The position numbers were made by a program, and so were the translations under genes. From positions 1,178,001-1,242,000 of the forward strand of contig NC_051118.1 of NCBI RefSeq assembly GCF_014839805.1: a stretch of DNA of 64,000 bases. The letters run 5' to 3'. The notes below the pieces were generated by a model that had not been told where the DNA came from, made no database searches, and saw only the letters and a program-made list of their open reading frames with translations. How positions within the stretch are numbered: the stretch's first letter is position 1; each line of letters begins with the position of its first letter. Shown in pieces: positions 23,546 to 36,374 of the stretch. Source of the DNA: Manduca sexta (lineage: Eukaryota > Arthropoda > Insecta > Lepidoptera > Sphingidae).

Positions 23546-25243
23546 TACAGGGTTGTAAGTGAGTTTAAATCTTACGGATCAGTATTTATAGTTTTATTAT
23601 GTTTGATCGATTTCATAAATGGAGAAGGCTAACGTTTTAAGTTGACATCTTGTGTACAACTGCTGGTAATGTTAGTAGAAATTTTTGTACCAGTGATAAC
23701 TGATAATGGAATGCCTCGAATAAACAAATATAATGTTTTTAAGAAAATGTTAATACACTGTAAATGAATGGTGCAATTATTTAAGAAATCTCTCAAATTA
23801 GTCCATTAGAATCTCAGTAAGAAATTAAATGTACAGTCACCTTTTATTTTTTTATATACTATTTTTATGCCTAAAACATTTATAATAAATGATTTTTTAT
23901 AATTAAGAATCTCAAATTACTGCTCAAGTAGAATTTTAATCGGACCATTACTAATAGATATTAGAGGTCAGTGATTCAGTTATGTATTTTTTCTGTTACA
24001 TTTAAATGTGAATGAGTTAATCATTAATAACAGTGTTGCCTTTGTTTGATTTTTGATTATTCTATATGTAACAGTAAATAATATGAAGAAGAAATCCTTC
24101 TGAAAAACAACATTAAAATTGTTTAAGAGATGAGGCAGTAATTCATGATTCAAATATTGCAATGCAATGGGGTTATTGCTTCATCTCTGTCTGTCGCACG
24201 CAATATAATTCCCGATGACGTCACTTGCGCGTATTGAGCCACTTTTGTAATCTCTTCACACTTACCCCTTCCACCGAATTTAAAAAGCTTAAAACTTATT
24301 ATGTTTTTTACCGGATTATAATAATTCTATTATAAAACAAAAACGAATCAAATATCCTATTGGGTGTGATTCTTTTAACATACTGAATATAAATTACTAT
24401 TATAAGTTGAGATTTCCTCTATACATACATATCTCCTAGATTAATCATAGCTTTTTTTAAGAATCTCAATTTGTGCTATAATCTGACAGAATTAAGCTCA
24501 TTTTAGCCAAATCCAACTTATTAAACATAATATTCTCATTACAGCGATTAAATAGTTTTCTTATGGTAGTATAAACTGGACTTAGTTTTGTAACTTCAAA
24601 TTATTCATGATTGGGGTGTTACCAGAAATGTTAGCATTTATTTGTATCAGTAATGGACTAGGCAAGAGCATCTATTTAAATGTTACAAAAACTTATATTC
24701 AACTATAATGGACCATAATATACTTTTCCTTAGTTCGTCACTCATATATTTTAATTATTTACCTACAGCCAAAAGCATTGCCAATAAATGTTATTATTTC
24801 GTTATTTGGTGGATATTAAGCCTGTTAACTATTTAAGACTGCATTTTTACATAATTCCTAAAGATGTTGAGATTTTATAGTAATTTAATATAATTTATGA
24901 ATGTACTTAGAATCTTAAACTGGGCCTTATTTTTGTCATGCTCATTTTAGTTTAAAAGAAAAATATAAATAAAATTTAATTAATAAAAGAAAAAACATAC
25001 AATATAGTATTAAAGCATAATAATTTTTTGATGTATTTTTGAGTCAATACTCAAGAATGTTTACAAAATTCTCAGTTTTTGTCAATAATGTTTTATAGCA
25101 AATTCAATATACTAATAAATATTTCTTTATTTTGTATTCTTTTTTTTTAAATAAACCTCTAACATTTCAATAATAAATTCAACCCTTACAAATAAATTGT
25201 TTTTTAAATCAAAGAAAACAAATATAATTTTTGTATTATATTT
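23546..25243. other. Convergent 3' regions of the XK-related gene and Arp8
   Basis: The two genes point toward each other across this 1.7 kb. It holds their 3' untranslated regions and poly(A) signals (AATAAA at 23719 on plus; TTTATT at 25126-25131, that is AATAAA on minus). I see no other gene or recognisable repeat. Confidence 0.5.
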
Positions 25244-26992
25244 TCACCATATAAATGGAGCTCTTTCTCGCAATATTCTTAATCCAAATTTGTTCCATTC
25301 GCTTTGACTAATCCATAGCTCTATTGCGGACTCTAAACAAGACATGACTGCTGCTCCTTTCCAAACTGTACTTGCTGGGTCAATATCCTTAGGAGAAGTC
25401 ACTATCTCCAGCTGCTCTGTCTTGTAAGTATATGGGATTTGCAATGCTAACCTATTTTGTAGCCATAAAGATATTCCATGGACCTTAACACCCCCTCCAA
25501 CTATTAATATACTACTGTACATTTTACGTTTCAACTCTTCACTGGGACACCGGTCTATACTCTGCAGTATCGCTGCATCTATAGCCAGCACTTGACCAGG
25601 AGTAAGTGACAGCACGTCCCCTGGACCACCTTCAAGTGTATCAACTACAATATCTTCATCATTGTTTGTTTGAGGCTGTGATTCATTGACAGCTTCAAAT
25701 TGCTGGCTTTCATTAGCCGCTGGATCAGCTGACTCTTTCTTCCTTCCTGTTTCTCTCAGGAATTCTGCATCAAACGGATCTTCTGGATCACTCGGTTGCC
25801 GATTCTGAATTTTTGTAGATTTCAAACCAGTTATCTTCAGTAAATCTGTATAGAACATTGATAAAGGTGATATAATACATTCATCACCCACTTGCAGTGT
25901 ATATTTATTGACTGTATCACCAGGATGATCAACAAGAAAATTCTTTTCTTGAGGCCCACACACGTCTAAGTTTATATGACAAAAATTCTCATACAAATTA
26001 CGCATCAATACTACATCTCTGGGTACATTTTCATTCCAATTTTTATATGGAAATGCACTTTTGTGGAACATCCAGGAGAGTGTTTGACAAACATCTCCTG
26101 CTCCGTAATCCATTCGTAACCTGGTTGTTTTATGTGAGATTCCATCTTCAACACATGATATAGCTGTTTTCTGATCTCCAATGTCCACTACACAAGCAGA
26201 CCCAATACCTGCTCCAAATGTAGCGCCAACACTTTCCTGCACCAGGAAACAGTGGCCGAAACCCAAATCTTTTAATAAAAGAGACATTAAATACTTCAAA
26301 TGACCCCGTGAGTACAAATCAGGTATAAGCAATACACATCGGTATTTTATAAGCTCTATCAGAGGTATACCTAGCTTATACTCTATTATTGAACTCCATA
26401 TTGTATACAAATCATTTAATACAGAAGAAATTGAACCCCCTACTTCTGTATGTATATTGAAATCTCCTCTACGGTATGGGAAATGTATGTTGTAAGGCAG
26501 TTCAGGATCAATGTCGAGAACGAGGTCCCCAACAACAATGTCGCACTGTACTTGAGGCCAGGGTTCGCCGTCTGAAACGCCTTCGGGGAGAGAACGGCGG
26601 TTAAATGCAGCAATTTGTTGCGGAGGGGTTGCATACCTCCTTGCTCCGTTAGACTGGACGCAAGACTGCAGTGTGTGGGAGATCTGCAGCCTACATTCTT
26701 CCAGTTCCTCGATCAATTCCTTTGTTTTTGGCACACTTGGTGGGATGAATGGATCGCGGTAGATTTTGCCGCCATGACGACGTTTTCTGGCGATGCAGTG
26801 TAGTTGCTTCACTGGTATGAGATCAGACGCTCTCCCGATACGTACGTAGAGTGATCCGGGGTGAATAACTATAATCCGGTTTGGTGGAAACTGTTGAAAT
26901 AGATCTGAACCGGCATCGTGCGATGGCATACTCATCTGGCTGGAGTTGTGAAATACTGCTTCCTGTAAGTATCTTACTAAGGAGTATCTCAC
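25244..26992 (-). CDS. Arp8: Actin-related protein 8 (Arp8), INO80 chromatin-remodelling subunit
   Basis: Arp8 is a nuclear actin-fold protein of the INO80 complex. It forms a module with actin and Arp4 that binds linker DNA and nucleosomes and stimulates nucleosome sliding. The frame is open for 582 codons without an intron (human Arp8 is about 620). Markers include the N-terminal 'IIVIHPGSLYVRIGRASD', the Arp8-typical 'YRRGDFNIHTEVGGSI', the nucleotide-fold motif 'SACVVDIGDQKTAISCVEDG' around residue 265, 'KRKMYSSILIVGGG' and the C-terminal 'FGLRILRERAPFIW'. An acidic, low-complexity insert (about residues 395-450) sits where the family is variable. The first ATG is at 26992, but ATGs 19 and 21 codons later are also plausible. 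An AG preceded by TACTTAC at about 26966 could even be an acceptor from an upstream non-coding exon. Identity is firm; the exact start is not. Confidence 0.94.
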   Translation of the reverse strand: MRYSLVRYLQEAVFHNSSQMSMPSHDAGSDLFQQFPPNRIIVIHPGSLYVRIGRASDLIPVKQLHCIARKRRHGGKIYRDPFIPPSVPKTKELIEELEECRLQISHTLQSCVQSNGARRYATPPQQIAAFNRRSLPEGVSDGEPWPQVQCDIVVGDLVLDIDPELPYNIHFPYRRGDFNIHTEVGGSISSVLNDLYTIWSSIIEYKLGIPLIELIKYRCVLLIPDLYSRGHLKYLMSLLLKDLGFGHCFLVQESVGATFGAGIGSACVVDIGDQKTAISCVEDGISHKTTRLRMDYGAGDVCQTLSWMFHKSAFPYKNWNENVPRDVVLMRNLYENFCHINLDVCGPQEKNFLVDHPGDTVNKYTLQVGDECIISPLSMFYTDLLKITGLKSTKIQNRQPSDPEDPFDAEFLRETGRKKESADPAANESQQFEAVNESQPQTNNDEDIVVDTLEGGPGDVLSLTPGQVLAIDAAILQSIDRCPSEELKRKMYSSILIVGGGVKVHGISLWLQNRLALQIPYTYKTEQLEIVTSPKDIDPASTVWKGAAVMSCLESAIELWISQSEWNKFGLRILRERAPFIW

Positions 26993-27514
26993 CCTTTATG
27001 TATACACACTTAAGAACTGTTTAATAATTATCATTATTTACATTCCAATTTGCTATAACCTTAGCGTTGTTTTGAGTTTGACAAACTTGACAGATTGTCT
27101 TTTTCTAATTGCTCCTTTGGTCTTTGACATAAAGATTGTATAAAAGATAAAACGTGCAACGAAACGTAAAAGTTTCATTTCACGCTAAAAGTTTAGTGTA
27201 GTACAATAAAATATAAAATACTGTGAAATAAATAAAGTATCCAAACAAAAGGTGTATATGGTAATATTTATTTATACATCATCTTATTCTAATAATGATT
27301 GAATCAACATATCCTCGGCTTTTAAACATTTAAATTGAAGCTTGTAATCTCAAGATGGCATTTAGCTCAAAAACCTTTGCCTATCAAACAAAATTTAGAC
27401 AAAACAGAAATTTACAAATGTCATCTGATGTGTCTTGTCATTTGCCAATGGAATCGAAGAAAATAAATATTTTTTTCGGGTTTTTATTGATTTTCGTATA
27501 GAAATTGTTCAATA
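26993..27514. promoter_or_regulatory. Head-to-head promoter region of Arp8 and syntaxin-16
   Basis: Only 522 bases separate the two start codons, which point away from each other, so the genes probably share a bidirectional promoter. No TATA box is clear. 'TTGACAAACTTGACAGATTG' at about 27078-27097 repeats the TTGACA motif on a 10-base spacing. Confidence 0.45.
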
Positions 27515-30485
27515 ATGGTGTCGAGGAGTTTGACGGAGGTGTTTGTGTTGATGAGGAATAATGCCATACACAGCAGACAGATATTCTCCGAACAGGTGCA
27601 ATAATATTCCTTTTTATTGTTATTGATTTATGTATTTATTTTAAAAGTGTAGAAACATCTATAGAAATACAGAGATTGGTCCAACAAATGTTTATTTATA
27701 GAAAAAGATCACATCTTTTATAAAATTACTACTACACTTTACAATACGAATATAATTTTATTTATATGTATTATTAAATGTTATAAATGTAGGCACAGCA
27801 GAAACCTTACCATATTAATCTAGGAAATTTTATTAAATTTTCTTACTGTATGTATATTAATAAAATTATGAATATACCAAGATTCATAAACTTTTACATT
27901 TATCATATTAGAATTTTATGGTAAAGCCATATGAATTATTGATGACTTCTAAGTAAACTATTGTATCGTAAAAATCTTCATTTATTATTTTTTTTAATGG
28001 ATTTTATAGTAAACATTACCTAAATAATGAAACACTAAAAAGTGAAAATTACATTTTTTTACATACAATACAATTCTTTACTTAGGATCCATCAATATCC
28101 AGTTTGATGGTGCAACATTTTTTTACTACTATAATGATTCTTTTGATACTAGGAAATAAATGCAATATAAACTTAAAAAAATATATTAATGGGCGTTCTC
28201 TAAGCAAATATTGGCAAATGTTATGGGCTAATATTTGTTTCATGGCCTCATGGCCAGTTATTAAATTAATTTACTGACTAAATCTGATATTTAAAGAATG
28301 ATTTTAAAGCATAATTTGCATAAGATATTTTTATTTTATTTAAATATAAATATGTTGATGTGTTATATTAATGATTTATGTAGATTTTTCTTAAATTATT
28401 AGGATGAACATGTGTTTAGGGCTTGCCCCACCCTTAAAACTGCCATAGAACAGTGTGATACAATAACTAATGTATTGACAAGTTGCAACTGTTTTAAGAC
28501 AGTCGTTGATGCACTCAATAATTTTTTTTCTTGCAAATTGAGTAGAGAATTTGAGAAATATAGCACAAGTTTCACTGGGTTGCACCTAAACCTAGACATG
28601 TATATAAGTTTGTTTATTATATATATTTTTATGTTATGGTTGTAGGATATATTTTATAAGCGCCTGGACAGGGACCACCATACAAAGTATTAAAGCCACC
28701 AATGTGGGCTACATTAGTGTGTCACATTCTGAGATCTGTGTATATGTATTTGGTGTATTGTGTCAACTGCTGAGGGGCAATCATCTCTCGTCAGTTGACA
28801 TTCTACTGGCCTATCCCCACTCCACTTATCATCAGTTGGATCATGTTGACAGTATTGCCTAAAAAAAAATATTGTAATTTTTGTTTTTGCAGAACAATGA
28901 GTCAGAGCGCGTGCGTCTCATGCGGCGCAGCTCGCACGAGATGGAGGCGGGCGTGGAGATGCGCGACTCGCACGCGCCGCCGCCCTGGGCCGACACGCTC
29001 GAGGAGGCGCACTACGTCATCACCAGGTCAATTTATACAAGTAGTTGGTTGATACACCCTATGATCTTGAAATATTGCTACATATGACTTAAAGACTTGG
29101 GAGTAGGAACCCCTAAAAGTCCAGAGATTATCTCGTCCTCACACCTGCCATTGCATTCCTTTAAAAGTATAATTAGATAACTTTTGTCAAGTAGAAAGTG
29201 AGCTGATCACCTTCAGTCATCTGAACAGATTTGCATAAATTATAGCTATGTTTATTATATCAGCTTTCCAACAAAATACCATTGGGAGATACAATGTCAC
29301 AGATACATATTATTCTAATACCCTTCATTTCGCGTCGAAGGCTAAAAATACAAACTCATGAATTGAGAATATGTTTCTTTTAAAGTCAGTGAACAATATA
29401 AATGCTTAAACAGGTTAAAAACAAAACTGTCAGAGCTACAGACGCGCCACGAGAAGCAGATCAACCGACCCGCGCTGGACGACTCCACCGAGCAGCATCA
29501 CATACAGCGGCTCACGCAGGAGATCGGCAGGCACTTCACCCATGCTCACACGCACGTCACGGCGATCAAGGCGCAGATACGACACGGTAAGGTTCCTAGT
29601 ATTTGGGGGTACAGACATCATACAAAAAATTCAAACTATAACGTAGGTAACATAGGTAAGGAATATTTATGTTGTGGGTAGTCTATAAAATTGGCTATTT
29701 TATAAAGATTTCTAGTTATTACTGCTTGATGAAATAAAGCGGCTAGAAGATGGTTAAAAAAAATTATGATTAATTTGTATACCTTTAATTTATAATAATA
29801 AATCCACATGTCGATTTGGTGTCTCTAAAAGACTAAAAAAATATTTGCAGGAAATAAAACGGAACAGAAGCTAGCCGCTAACGTGGTGCTAGCATTGGTG
29901 TCGATCCTACAGGAACTTAGCATAACATTCCGCACCGCTCAGTCTATATACCTCAAATCCCTAACATCCAGAGAAGAGAGGTCTAATGCGTACTTCGAAC
30001 TACCCAACTTCGAAGAACTGAGTCTTGATGACAACACAGATTTACTACCGGGCCTCAGTAACAACCAAACTGATTTACTTTTCTCCCTCCCAAGCACATC
30101 GGGCATGCAAAAAAACTTTATAGACGAGGAACAATCAGACAACTTCCAAAGACAAGTGATGAGTCAAAAACAAATGCTGTTAATGCAAGAAGAGAACACT
30201 AAAATGGTGACAGAACGAGAAGAAGAGGTTAATAAAATTGTACGATCGATAGTAGACTTGAACGATGTTTTCAAAGACTTAGCGCATATGGTGCATGAAC
30301 AAGGTACCGTTTTAGATCGCATAGACTATAACATAGAGCAGACACAGGTGCAAGTCCACGAAGGGTATAAGCAGCTCCAAAAAGCTGAAAGGTACCAAAG
30401 GAAAAACAGGAAGATGCACTGTATACTATGCCTTGCTGTCGTTGTAGTAGTGATGACTATTTTGTTGATTATAGTTAAAAGTTAG
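27515..30485 (+). CDS. Syx16: Syntaxin-16, Qa-SNARE of the trans-Golgi network
   Basis: Syntaxin-16 is the tail-anchored Qa-SNARE that drives fusion of endosome-derived carriers with the trans-Golgi network. Four exons in phase, 27515-27595, 28893-29026, 29414-29586 and 29851-30485, encode 340 residues. The N-terminus 'VFVLMRNNAIHSRQIFSEQ' matches the family's conserved N-peptide region. Residues about 75-160 form the Habc-type helical part. The SNARE motif runs to 'EQGTVLDRIDYNIEQ', with the ionic-layer Gln in EQG. A basic stretch 'KAERYQRKNRKM' precedes a single C-terminal membrane anchor ('CLAVVVVVMTILLIIVKS'). Exon 2 is strikingly GC-rich compared with its AT-rich introns. The linker after the N-peptide is shorter than in vertebrates. 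Intron 1 (1.3 kb) contains a repeat and an unexplained open stretch. Identification is firm. Confidence 0.95.
28640..28830 (+). repeat. Dispersed repeat family C, copy in STX16 intron 1
   Basis: It contains 'CATCTCTCGTCAGTTGACAT' and 'CCACTCCACTTATCATCAGT', matching 45605-45665. It ends about 60 bases before the exon 2 acceptor. Confidence 0.55.
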
Positions 30486-31860
30486 TTTTAAGATATAGAT
30501 TGGCGTAGATTAGACCAATCAATAGATAATAAGTGTGAAAGCAAAACTACCTGTTTTTCACTTATATTCGTACTTGGTGTCTAAAAGTGTAATATAATTT
30601 AGCGAAGTCAGCGTGAAACAAAAGACGTGGTTTCAAATATTTATTTCGAGTTTGGGTTTTGAGGCCGTATTCCTTTGTAACATCTGAGACTACATGAGAT
30701 ATTTATATACAAGTATCTTATTGTAGTGCCAGGATTTGGCTACAGTATAAGACAGCCTTTAGCTTGCATGATACCGAAAAATAAAATATAAAAGACACTA
30801 TAATATCAAATACAAATATCATAAAATCCCAGATCAGAGTTACAATTCAAATTATCTTTTTAATATGCATTCAGTCAGTATCACGTGAAAGTTAATAAAT
30901 TACATTAATTGCTTTTGGTATAAAAATTGTATCTATTTATTTATTTATCTTTTTTTATTTGAAATTGTTCCTAATAGATATTATAATTCTGAAACTTGTC
31001 ATTTGACGCTAAACACTGGGCTGCAATATTACTAAAATCCAAGTTATGTTACTGTGGGTCCAAAATACAGACCCCAAATTAGATAGATAAGGAGAGCCTT
31101 ATATTACATTTTGTTAGGTGAAATCATTCCTTTATAATAGTTTATTGTAGCTATGTGTCGCAGCCATTTTGTTTTCAAATCATCATTAATATTTTCACAC
31201 ATAATTATAAAAAAATATAACTCATTTAGATTTATACTAAAAATTTAACAACTACTTAATACGAAATTGCCGTTGGACAATGTTTATAAACATTTTTATG
31301 GAATGCAACATTACAAATAATAAAACTCAATTTTATAATTTTATCTGCACTTTTTGTTGTCATCTAGGCATTTTGGTTATTGCCTTACATGAGCAAAATG
31401 ACTGCGGCAAAATATTAAAGTTAAAATGTTTGTCGCACATCAAGGCCCGCATAGCACAGCGTTTGTTACAATATCTTCCATAACTACTATGAATCATCGT
31501 TTATTTATCATTTCTAAAACCTTTAATATTAATTTTTCTTTGCCACTTTTAGTACTGTAACTATACCAGACGAGGGAAAATAATAGTTCTATTACGACTA
31601 AATACACACAACTATATCTGCCTCAAATTCTAACAAAAATTGAACGAGAATTTGTAAAGCTATGCGTTGCTATGCGGCTTATCGTATGTGCGCTGAGCAT
31701 TAGAACATATGCACACATTCTAGTCTATTCGTGTTAACTTAAGATTTGTGTTACAAGATATATTTATAAAGCTCTTAATGGCGTGTGTGAGTGTGCGGTT
31801 ACGGGCATTGTTAGGAATCTAGAAAAAATTGTAGTTTGTTATTATAAAATATTCATTTTG
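30486..31860. other. STX16 3' untranslated region and intergenic DNA
   Basis: AT-rich, with several AATAAA-like signals (for example near 30780). I see no coding frame, RNA gene or recognisable repeat. Confidence 0.4.
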
Positions 31861-31867
31861 TATTTGG

Positions 31868-32110
31868 TTAATATTGGTGACGCTGTATGACTGCTATGCT
31901 GGAGCCTCTGGATTGAATCCCAGATTAGGCAGTGAAATTGGTTTTTCTACTCAGTATCAGCATGGAGCCTAGAATTGGGCCCGTCCCCTTTTACATGGGA
32001 CCTAATATAGCTGGCAAAATGTGGACGTGTTACACCTCTCCTTAGACCTGAAAAACGGAAATGCGTCATGCTATACTGCTGCCAGCCATTAAATGACGGT
32101 TAGTACAATT
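31868..32110 (+). repeat. SINE family A, plus-oriented copy
   Basis: A degenerate tRNA-like head ('GGATTGAATCCCAG', a B-box relic) is followed by 'CTACTCAGTATCAGCATGGA' and then a GGACCTAATATAGC region, in the same order as the 63548-63772 copy. The 3' end is diverged. Confidence 0.6.
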
Positions 32111-34677
32111 TCTATAGATTCCTAGTAACGCCTACAAATGTGTATGTGTGCCAATCTTCCAAATGTGTGAATTTTACATATAAATAATATATCATATGTT
32201 ACAAGATATAGTCATAAGAAACAAAAATGATTATACTTAATGTACAATAAAATAATTGTTAATGAAAAAAGTTGATTAAATAAATAATCTTTTGCATCTT
32301 ACAGTATTGTGTAGATTTTTATATGTATTAAAAATATATCGAAAATTTAATTACCATGAGAATTAAACAAAAAAAAATATATAAGTATATAAATCATTTT
32401 TAATTATAAGATCTTTGCCAATGGACTAGTTTGATTTTGTAATTTTTGTCTATGCAATTTAAAATAATACAATTACATTTAAATGCAGTAACCAATTTGT
32501 TGAATTAAGGAAACATATATTTCGAATTTTGAAATAAGAATAAGCTGTTATTTGTTATAATTAGCTGTCTCCCTCACACGTCTAAATCATAATGACAGTG
32601 ACGTAATTCAGCCGTATGGCATTCTTACTTGTAATTTCTACTCCTTCCGTCGAACTGTATGCATTTATTTTTGGTTGATGTATACCACTTATTATCGAAT
32701 GCTAATAAATGTGTTGACTAAAGTGAATCAACTGATATTGTAGATAATAAAACAATACAAATCAATTAGATAAGATATCCATTATTTACTGACATGGCTT
32801 GTATTAACAAACGTTAATTGCTAAAAAAGATAAATATTTTTTTGGTCACTATAGACCAGTCATACATGTGCGTCAGGATAAGTGCTAGTGCAATATTTAG
32901 CATAAAATGAATAGTACTTTAGTTTTACCACCATGGCCAAAAAGGCAGTGGCGTAGTGTGGTTCGGGCGGGACGGAAAGATATGTAAAATATTTTTTTTT
33001 GGCGCATGTAAATGACTCCAGGGTTCTTATTGCCCCAGTCGCCCCAGTGTTTTGGGAGAGCAAATGAGTCAGCCACAGGTGGCAACCCGTCCTACGCCAC
33101 TGCAGACATGACGCTTAACATCAAGCCGATGAGTTCTCTTCTTAACACAAGTGCTACCACAGATTACATAAGTCGCACTCAGAAATACTTTATATTTATT
33201 TATGTGACCCGTAAGGCAGTGAGAATTATATTGTTCATGGTTAACTTTGTAATTTAAGTGTATAAATGTAAATAATTGTTAATTTATTAAATGGAACACA
33301 ATTGAAATAAATGATTAGACATTTTCAGTAGAGTTTTGTTTTGCAATTTCGTTATTACCAGACGGAGGAATCGGCGTTGCTTTCTCTCCAATTTATCCTT
33401 CATGTTTCATCTCATCCCTCAGCTTTTTGAGGTTGGACCATCCATTACGATAGTGTAATGCTGACAGCAAGTTTTGCAGCGTTGTTTGGTAACCAAAAAA
33501 GAGTAGAAATACCTACAGATCAAGGATTTTAGTAGGCTTATATGTAGGAATATATTTATCAAAACCAGAAACTTTCTCCTCTTCCAAATCCCAAAATTTT
33601 AGCGTTTCGTAACTTAAAAGGAACTCTGGATCACTTTGTTGTGCGTCTATATGTCAAGACCCCTTTTCTAGAAGGAACGAAGAGAGGTTTATTTTATTGC
33701 AATTTATACAATTACTCTGGTCTGGGGTTGCTTTTAGCTGTGAGAAAGTGAAACGTTTATGTCGCATATTTTGCGAATGCACAAGGGAAGTAAAACCTAT
33801 AGTGTACTTCCCGTTGACCAAGAATCATGAAACTTGGTAAGAAGCTATGTCTAACAGTACACGTAAAGATTAACAAACCAAACTTATTATTTGCGGTTGG
33901 TGCAATAACCGTGTTTAAGGATCGAACGGTACAGATAAATTTGTTCAGTACCAACTTGTTTACTTAGATACCTTACATATATTAATATGAAACCCTCGGT
34001 GCGCGAGTCCAAATCACACTTCTGTTTTTTTGTAATATGTACGAGCCATCTCTAATCTTGAGCCTTCAGTGTGATCACAAGGATATAACTTCATAAAGGA
34101 ATTTCGATTTGTGGTGCATATATTTACTATAAAGACATCTAACGGCAAATGCTCGTACTAAAACTAGAAAGGATACAATAAAACAACAACTGAATTGCAC
34201 TAAAGAATTGTAATGTCAGTGATCTCTCAATAAGGTACATTTATCCCGTCTCACGTGTTCGCACCCAGGAGGTGCAGGGTGACGAGTTTTTACTGCTTTA
34301 GGAAATATGTACTACAATGGCAACAGTATATGGTAACGATAAGTTTCAAAGAAAATAAATGTAGGTGAACTTTATAGTGTCTTTCAGAACATTTTGTATG
34401 AAAGAAGTTTTGTTAAGGTAAACAGAAAATAACCACTGTCCTAATTCCAAATATTAAACATCTCAAAATTTTTAGAACAAATAAAATAAAAATAGTTAAG
34501 GAAGACAGCATACAGTTAATTACTACAAAGACAGCTTAATATTTCCTAAATAAGATTAATATCAGTCAGTGCATAGAACCTAAGGAATGTATACGACGCA
34601 AAAACTCGTCATACCACAACCCCACGTTCAAAACATTCACAACACAAAAAAAAACACAATCAAAAACATCAAACCCA
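32111..34677. other. Intergenic DNA before UBE2C, mostly featureless
   Basis: Apart from the inverted-repeat element at 32946-33102 I see no gene or repeat. The last 200 bases are the probable 3' end of the minus-strand UBE2C transcript. Confidence 0.4.
32946..33102. mobile_element. hAT-like MITE with CAGTGGCGTAG ends
   Basis: The left tip CAGTGGCGTAG (32946-32956) and the right tip CTACGCCACTG (33092-33102) are perfect inverse complements. The subterminal 'GGCGGGACGG' and 'CCCGTCC' also pair. Tips of the form CAGTGGCG... fit the hAT superfamily. The flanking 8-mers match only partly (CAAAAAGG versus CAGACATG), so no clear target-site duplication remains. Confidence 0.6.
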
Positions 34678-36374
34678 CTATGAGTCTTTGTGCTTATTGT
34701 AAAAGTCATCTAGATATTTTTTGTACGCAGGCTGATTGGGCCAGAGATATGAGGCTTGTTGGTTTAACGGACTCTGCGTATTAGGCTCTGCTAACAAACT
34801 TTGAATGGATAGTAATACAGTACGGACATCATATAAAGCTGTCCATTTATCTTTTAGAATATCTAGACATATTAATCCGCAGGTGTCTACGTTGGGGTGG
34901 AAACACGGTGTTATAAATTTGACAGCTGGAGGAGCATACGGGTAAGAATTTGGGAACTCGAGCGACAATTTGTACTTGTGGCCAGCGTACACTGTATCTA
35001 GTGGTCCGTTGATGGTGCCTATCCATTTGAAGAGGTTTTCACTCTCGGGGAAAGCTGATATGCCTTTGTCCATGCACCTCATTAGCTCCATTAGTTCCTT
35101 TTGAAGTCTGTGGAGAAGAAAGTGATAGATGAGTTACTAAGTTTATGTAATTATATTTGTAGATTTTTCACAAATATGATGAACAATGAGCTCAGAGTAA
35201 AAACTTAAAATTGTTACACATCATTATTTCTCAAAACAAAATGTGCAGTAGATTTAAATGGTTCTGATTATTATGACTATGTTAGAAATAGTATTTTACA
35301 CAATCTGTGTACTGAAGGAACTCTTAAATTAAGGTTTATTCCTAGACTTAATAGCATACTTGTATTGGGCGTGCTGAATGGCAGTACTCTGAAGACCTGG
35401 AATCGAATTCTGGACCTCAGATCCTCGGGCAGTGATATTAGGTTTTTTTGCTCAGTACCAGACCAGAGTCTAAAATTTCTACCAGATATAGCAATAGCCT
35501 CGGTCTTATCACATTGTGGGTTGGGACCCATTTGGTGAAAAGTCAGTGACTTGGTTGCACCTCTACCTACCCTTTCGAAGATAAAGATGTGATGTATATA
35601 CCTACCAATCACAAACCCATTATACCTCTGACACTATTCATAGTATTATTACTGACTGATGTAGATACCAACTTTTAGAGCATTCCAGAGATAATTATTC
35701 ATATCTCATGGGCTTATTGGTCAGTCCATGAGATAAGAATGTGATACTTTATATTAAGAGTTGAGTAATAAAGAAAATTGGGTCACACTTAATTATGTAT
35801 AAAAGACTGCTTACATATTGTAACATATTTTATGAAGCTATCTTACTGCAAATATATTGTCTAGTTATATACCGAATCTTTGCATAGTTTTAACTTCAGA
35901 ATGGCTGCCAAACCCTACTAGTGTGTCTCTAGACATTTTTACAACTTTACCCTCCAAAGTATAAAAAAAAACAACTGCACTTATAATGTTAACTGGACAT
36001 TGGTAAGGGCTATAAGTAATTGTTATAGTATCTTATTAGGAAATGAAATTTATAAAATCCAAACTTGTGGAACTAGTAATAGTAAGTTTGCCCCCATAAA
36101 TAGTAAATTAATAAATTTCATATTGCATAAAACCGTTATGCAAAGAAACATTTTAACAATAAAACAATGACTAACAGCTCTTTGTCTCCACTGAACATTA
36201 TCATACAACCCCAAAAACCGATAAAATCAACAATAAAATTCGTAAATGAATAGTATAATGTAAATGTACTTACCGTTTGCTAACTGCATGATTATCTTTC
36301 AATTTAATTGTGTCTTCATTCTGTTTAGCTGGATTAGACGAAGAGGCATAATGTGGATTGATATTTTGAGCCAT
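34678..36374 (-). CDS. UBE2C: Ubiquitin-conjugating enzyme E2 C (UBE2C / vihar)
   Basis: UBE2C is the E2 that starts ubiquitin chains on cyclin B, securin and other substrates with the anaphase-promoting complex, driving exit from mitosis. Two exons, 36374-36274 and 35107-34678, join in phase to give 176 residues (human 179). The UBC fold is complete. The catalytic cysteine is Cys114 in '[19 protein letters not shown]', preceded by '[18 protein letters not shown]'. The family-specific '[20 protein letters not shown]' includes the RxxL-type destruction box by which the enzyme is itself degraded. The N-terminal tail (about 30 residues, Ser/Asn-rich) is disordered, as usual. The C-terminus ends '[12 protein letters not shown]'. 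The 1.2-kb intron carries a SINE. The gene is divergent from SDE2, 1.1 kb away. Confidence 0.95.
35350..35595 (+). repeat. SINE family A in the UBE2C intron
   Basis: Plus-oriented (antisense to UBE2C). It shows 'GACCTGGAATCGAATTCTGG' (B-box relic), then 'TTTTTGCTCAGTACCAGACC' and 'GGTCTTATCACATTG', the same order as at 63548-63772. A minus-strand frame of 111 codons over it is incidental. Confidence 0.6.
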
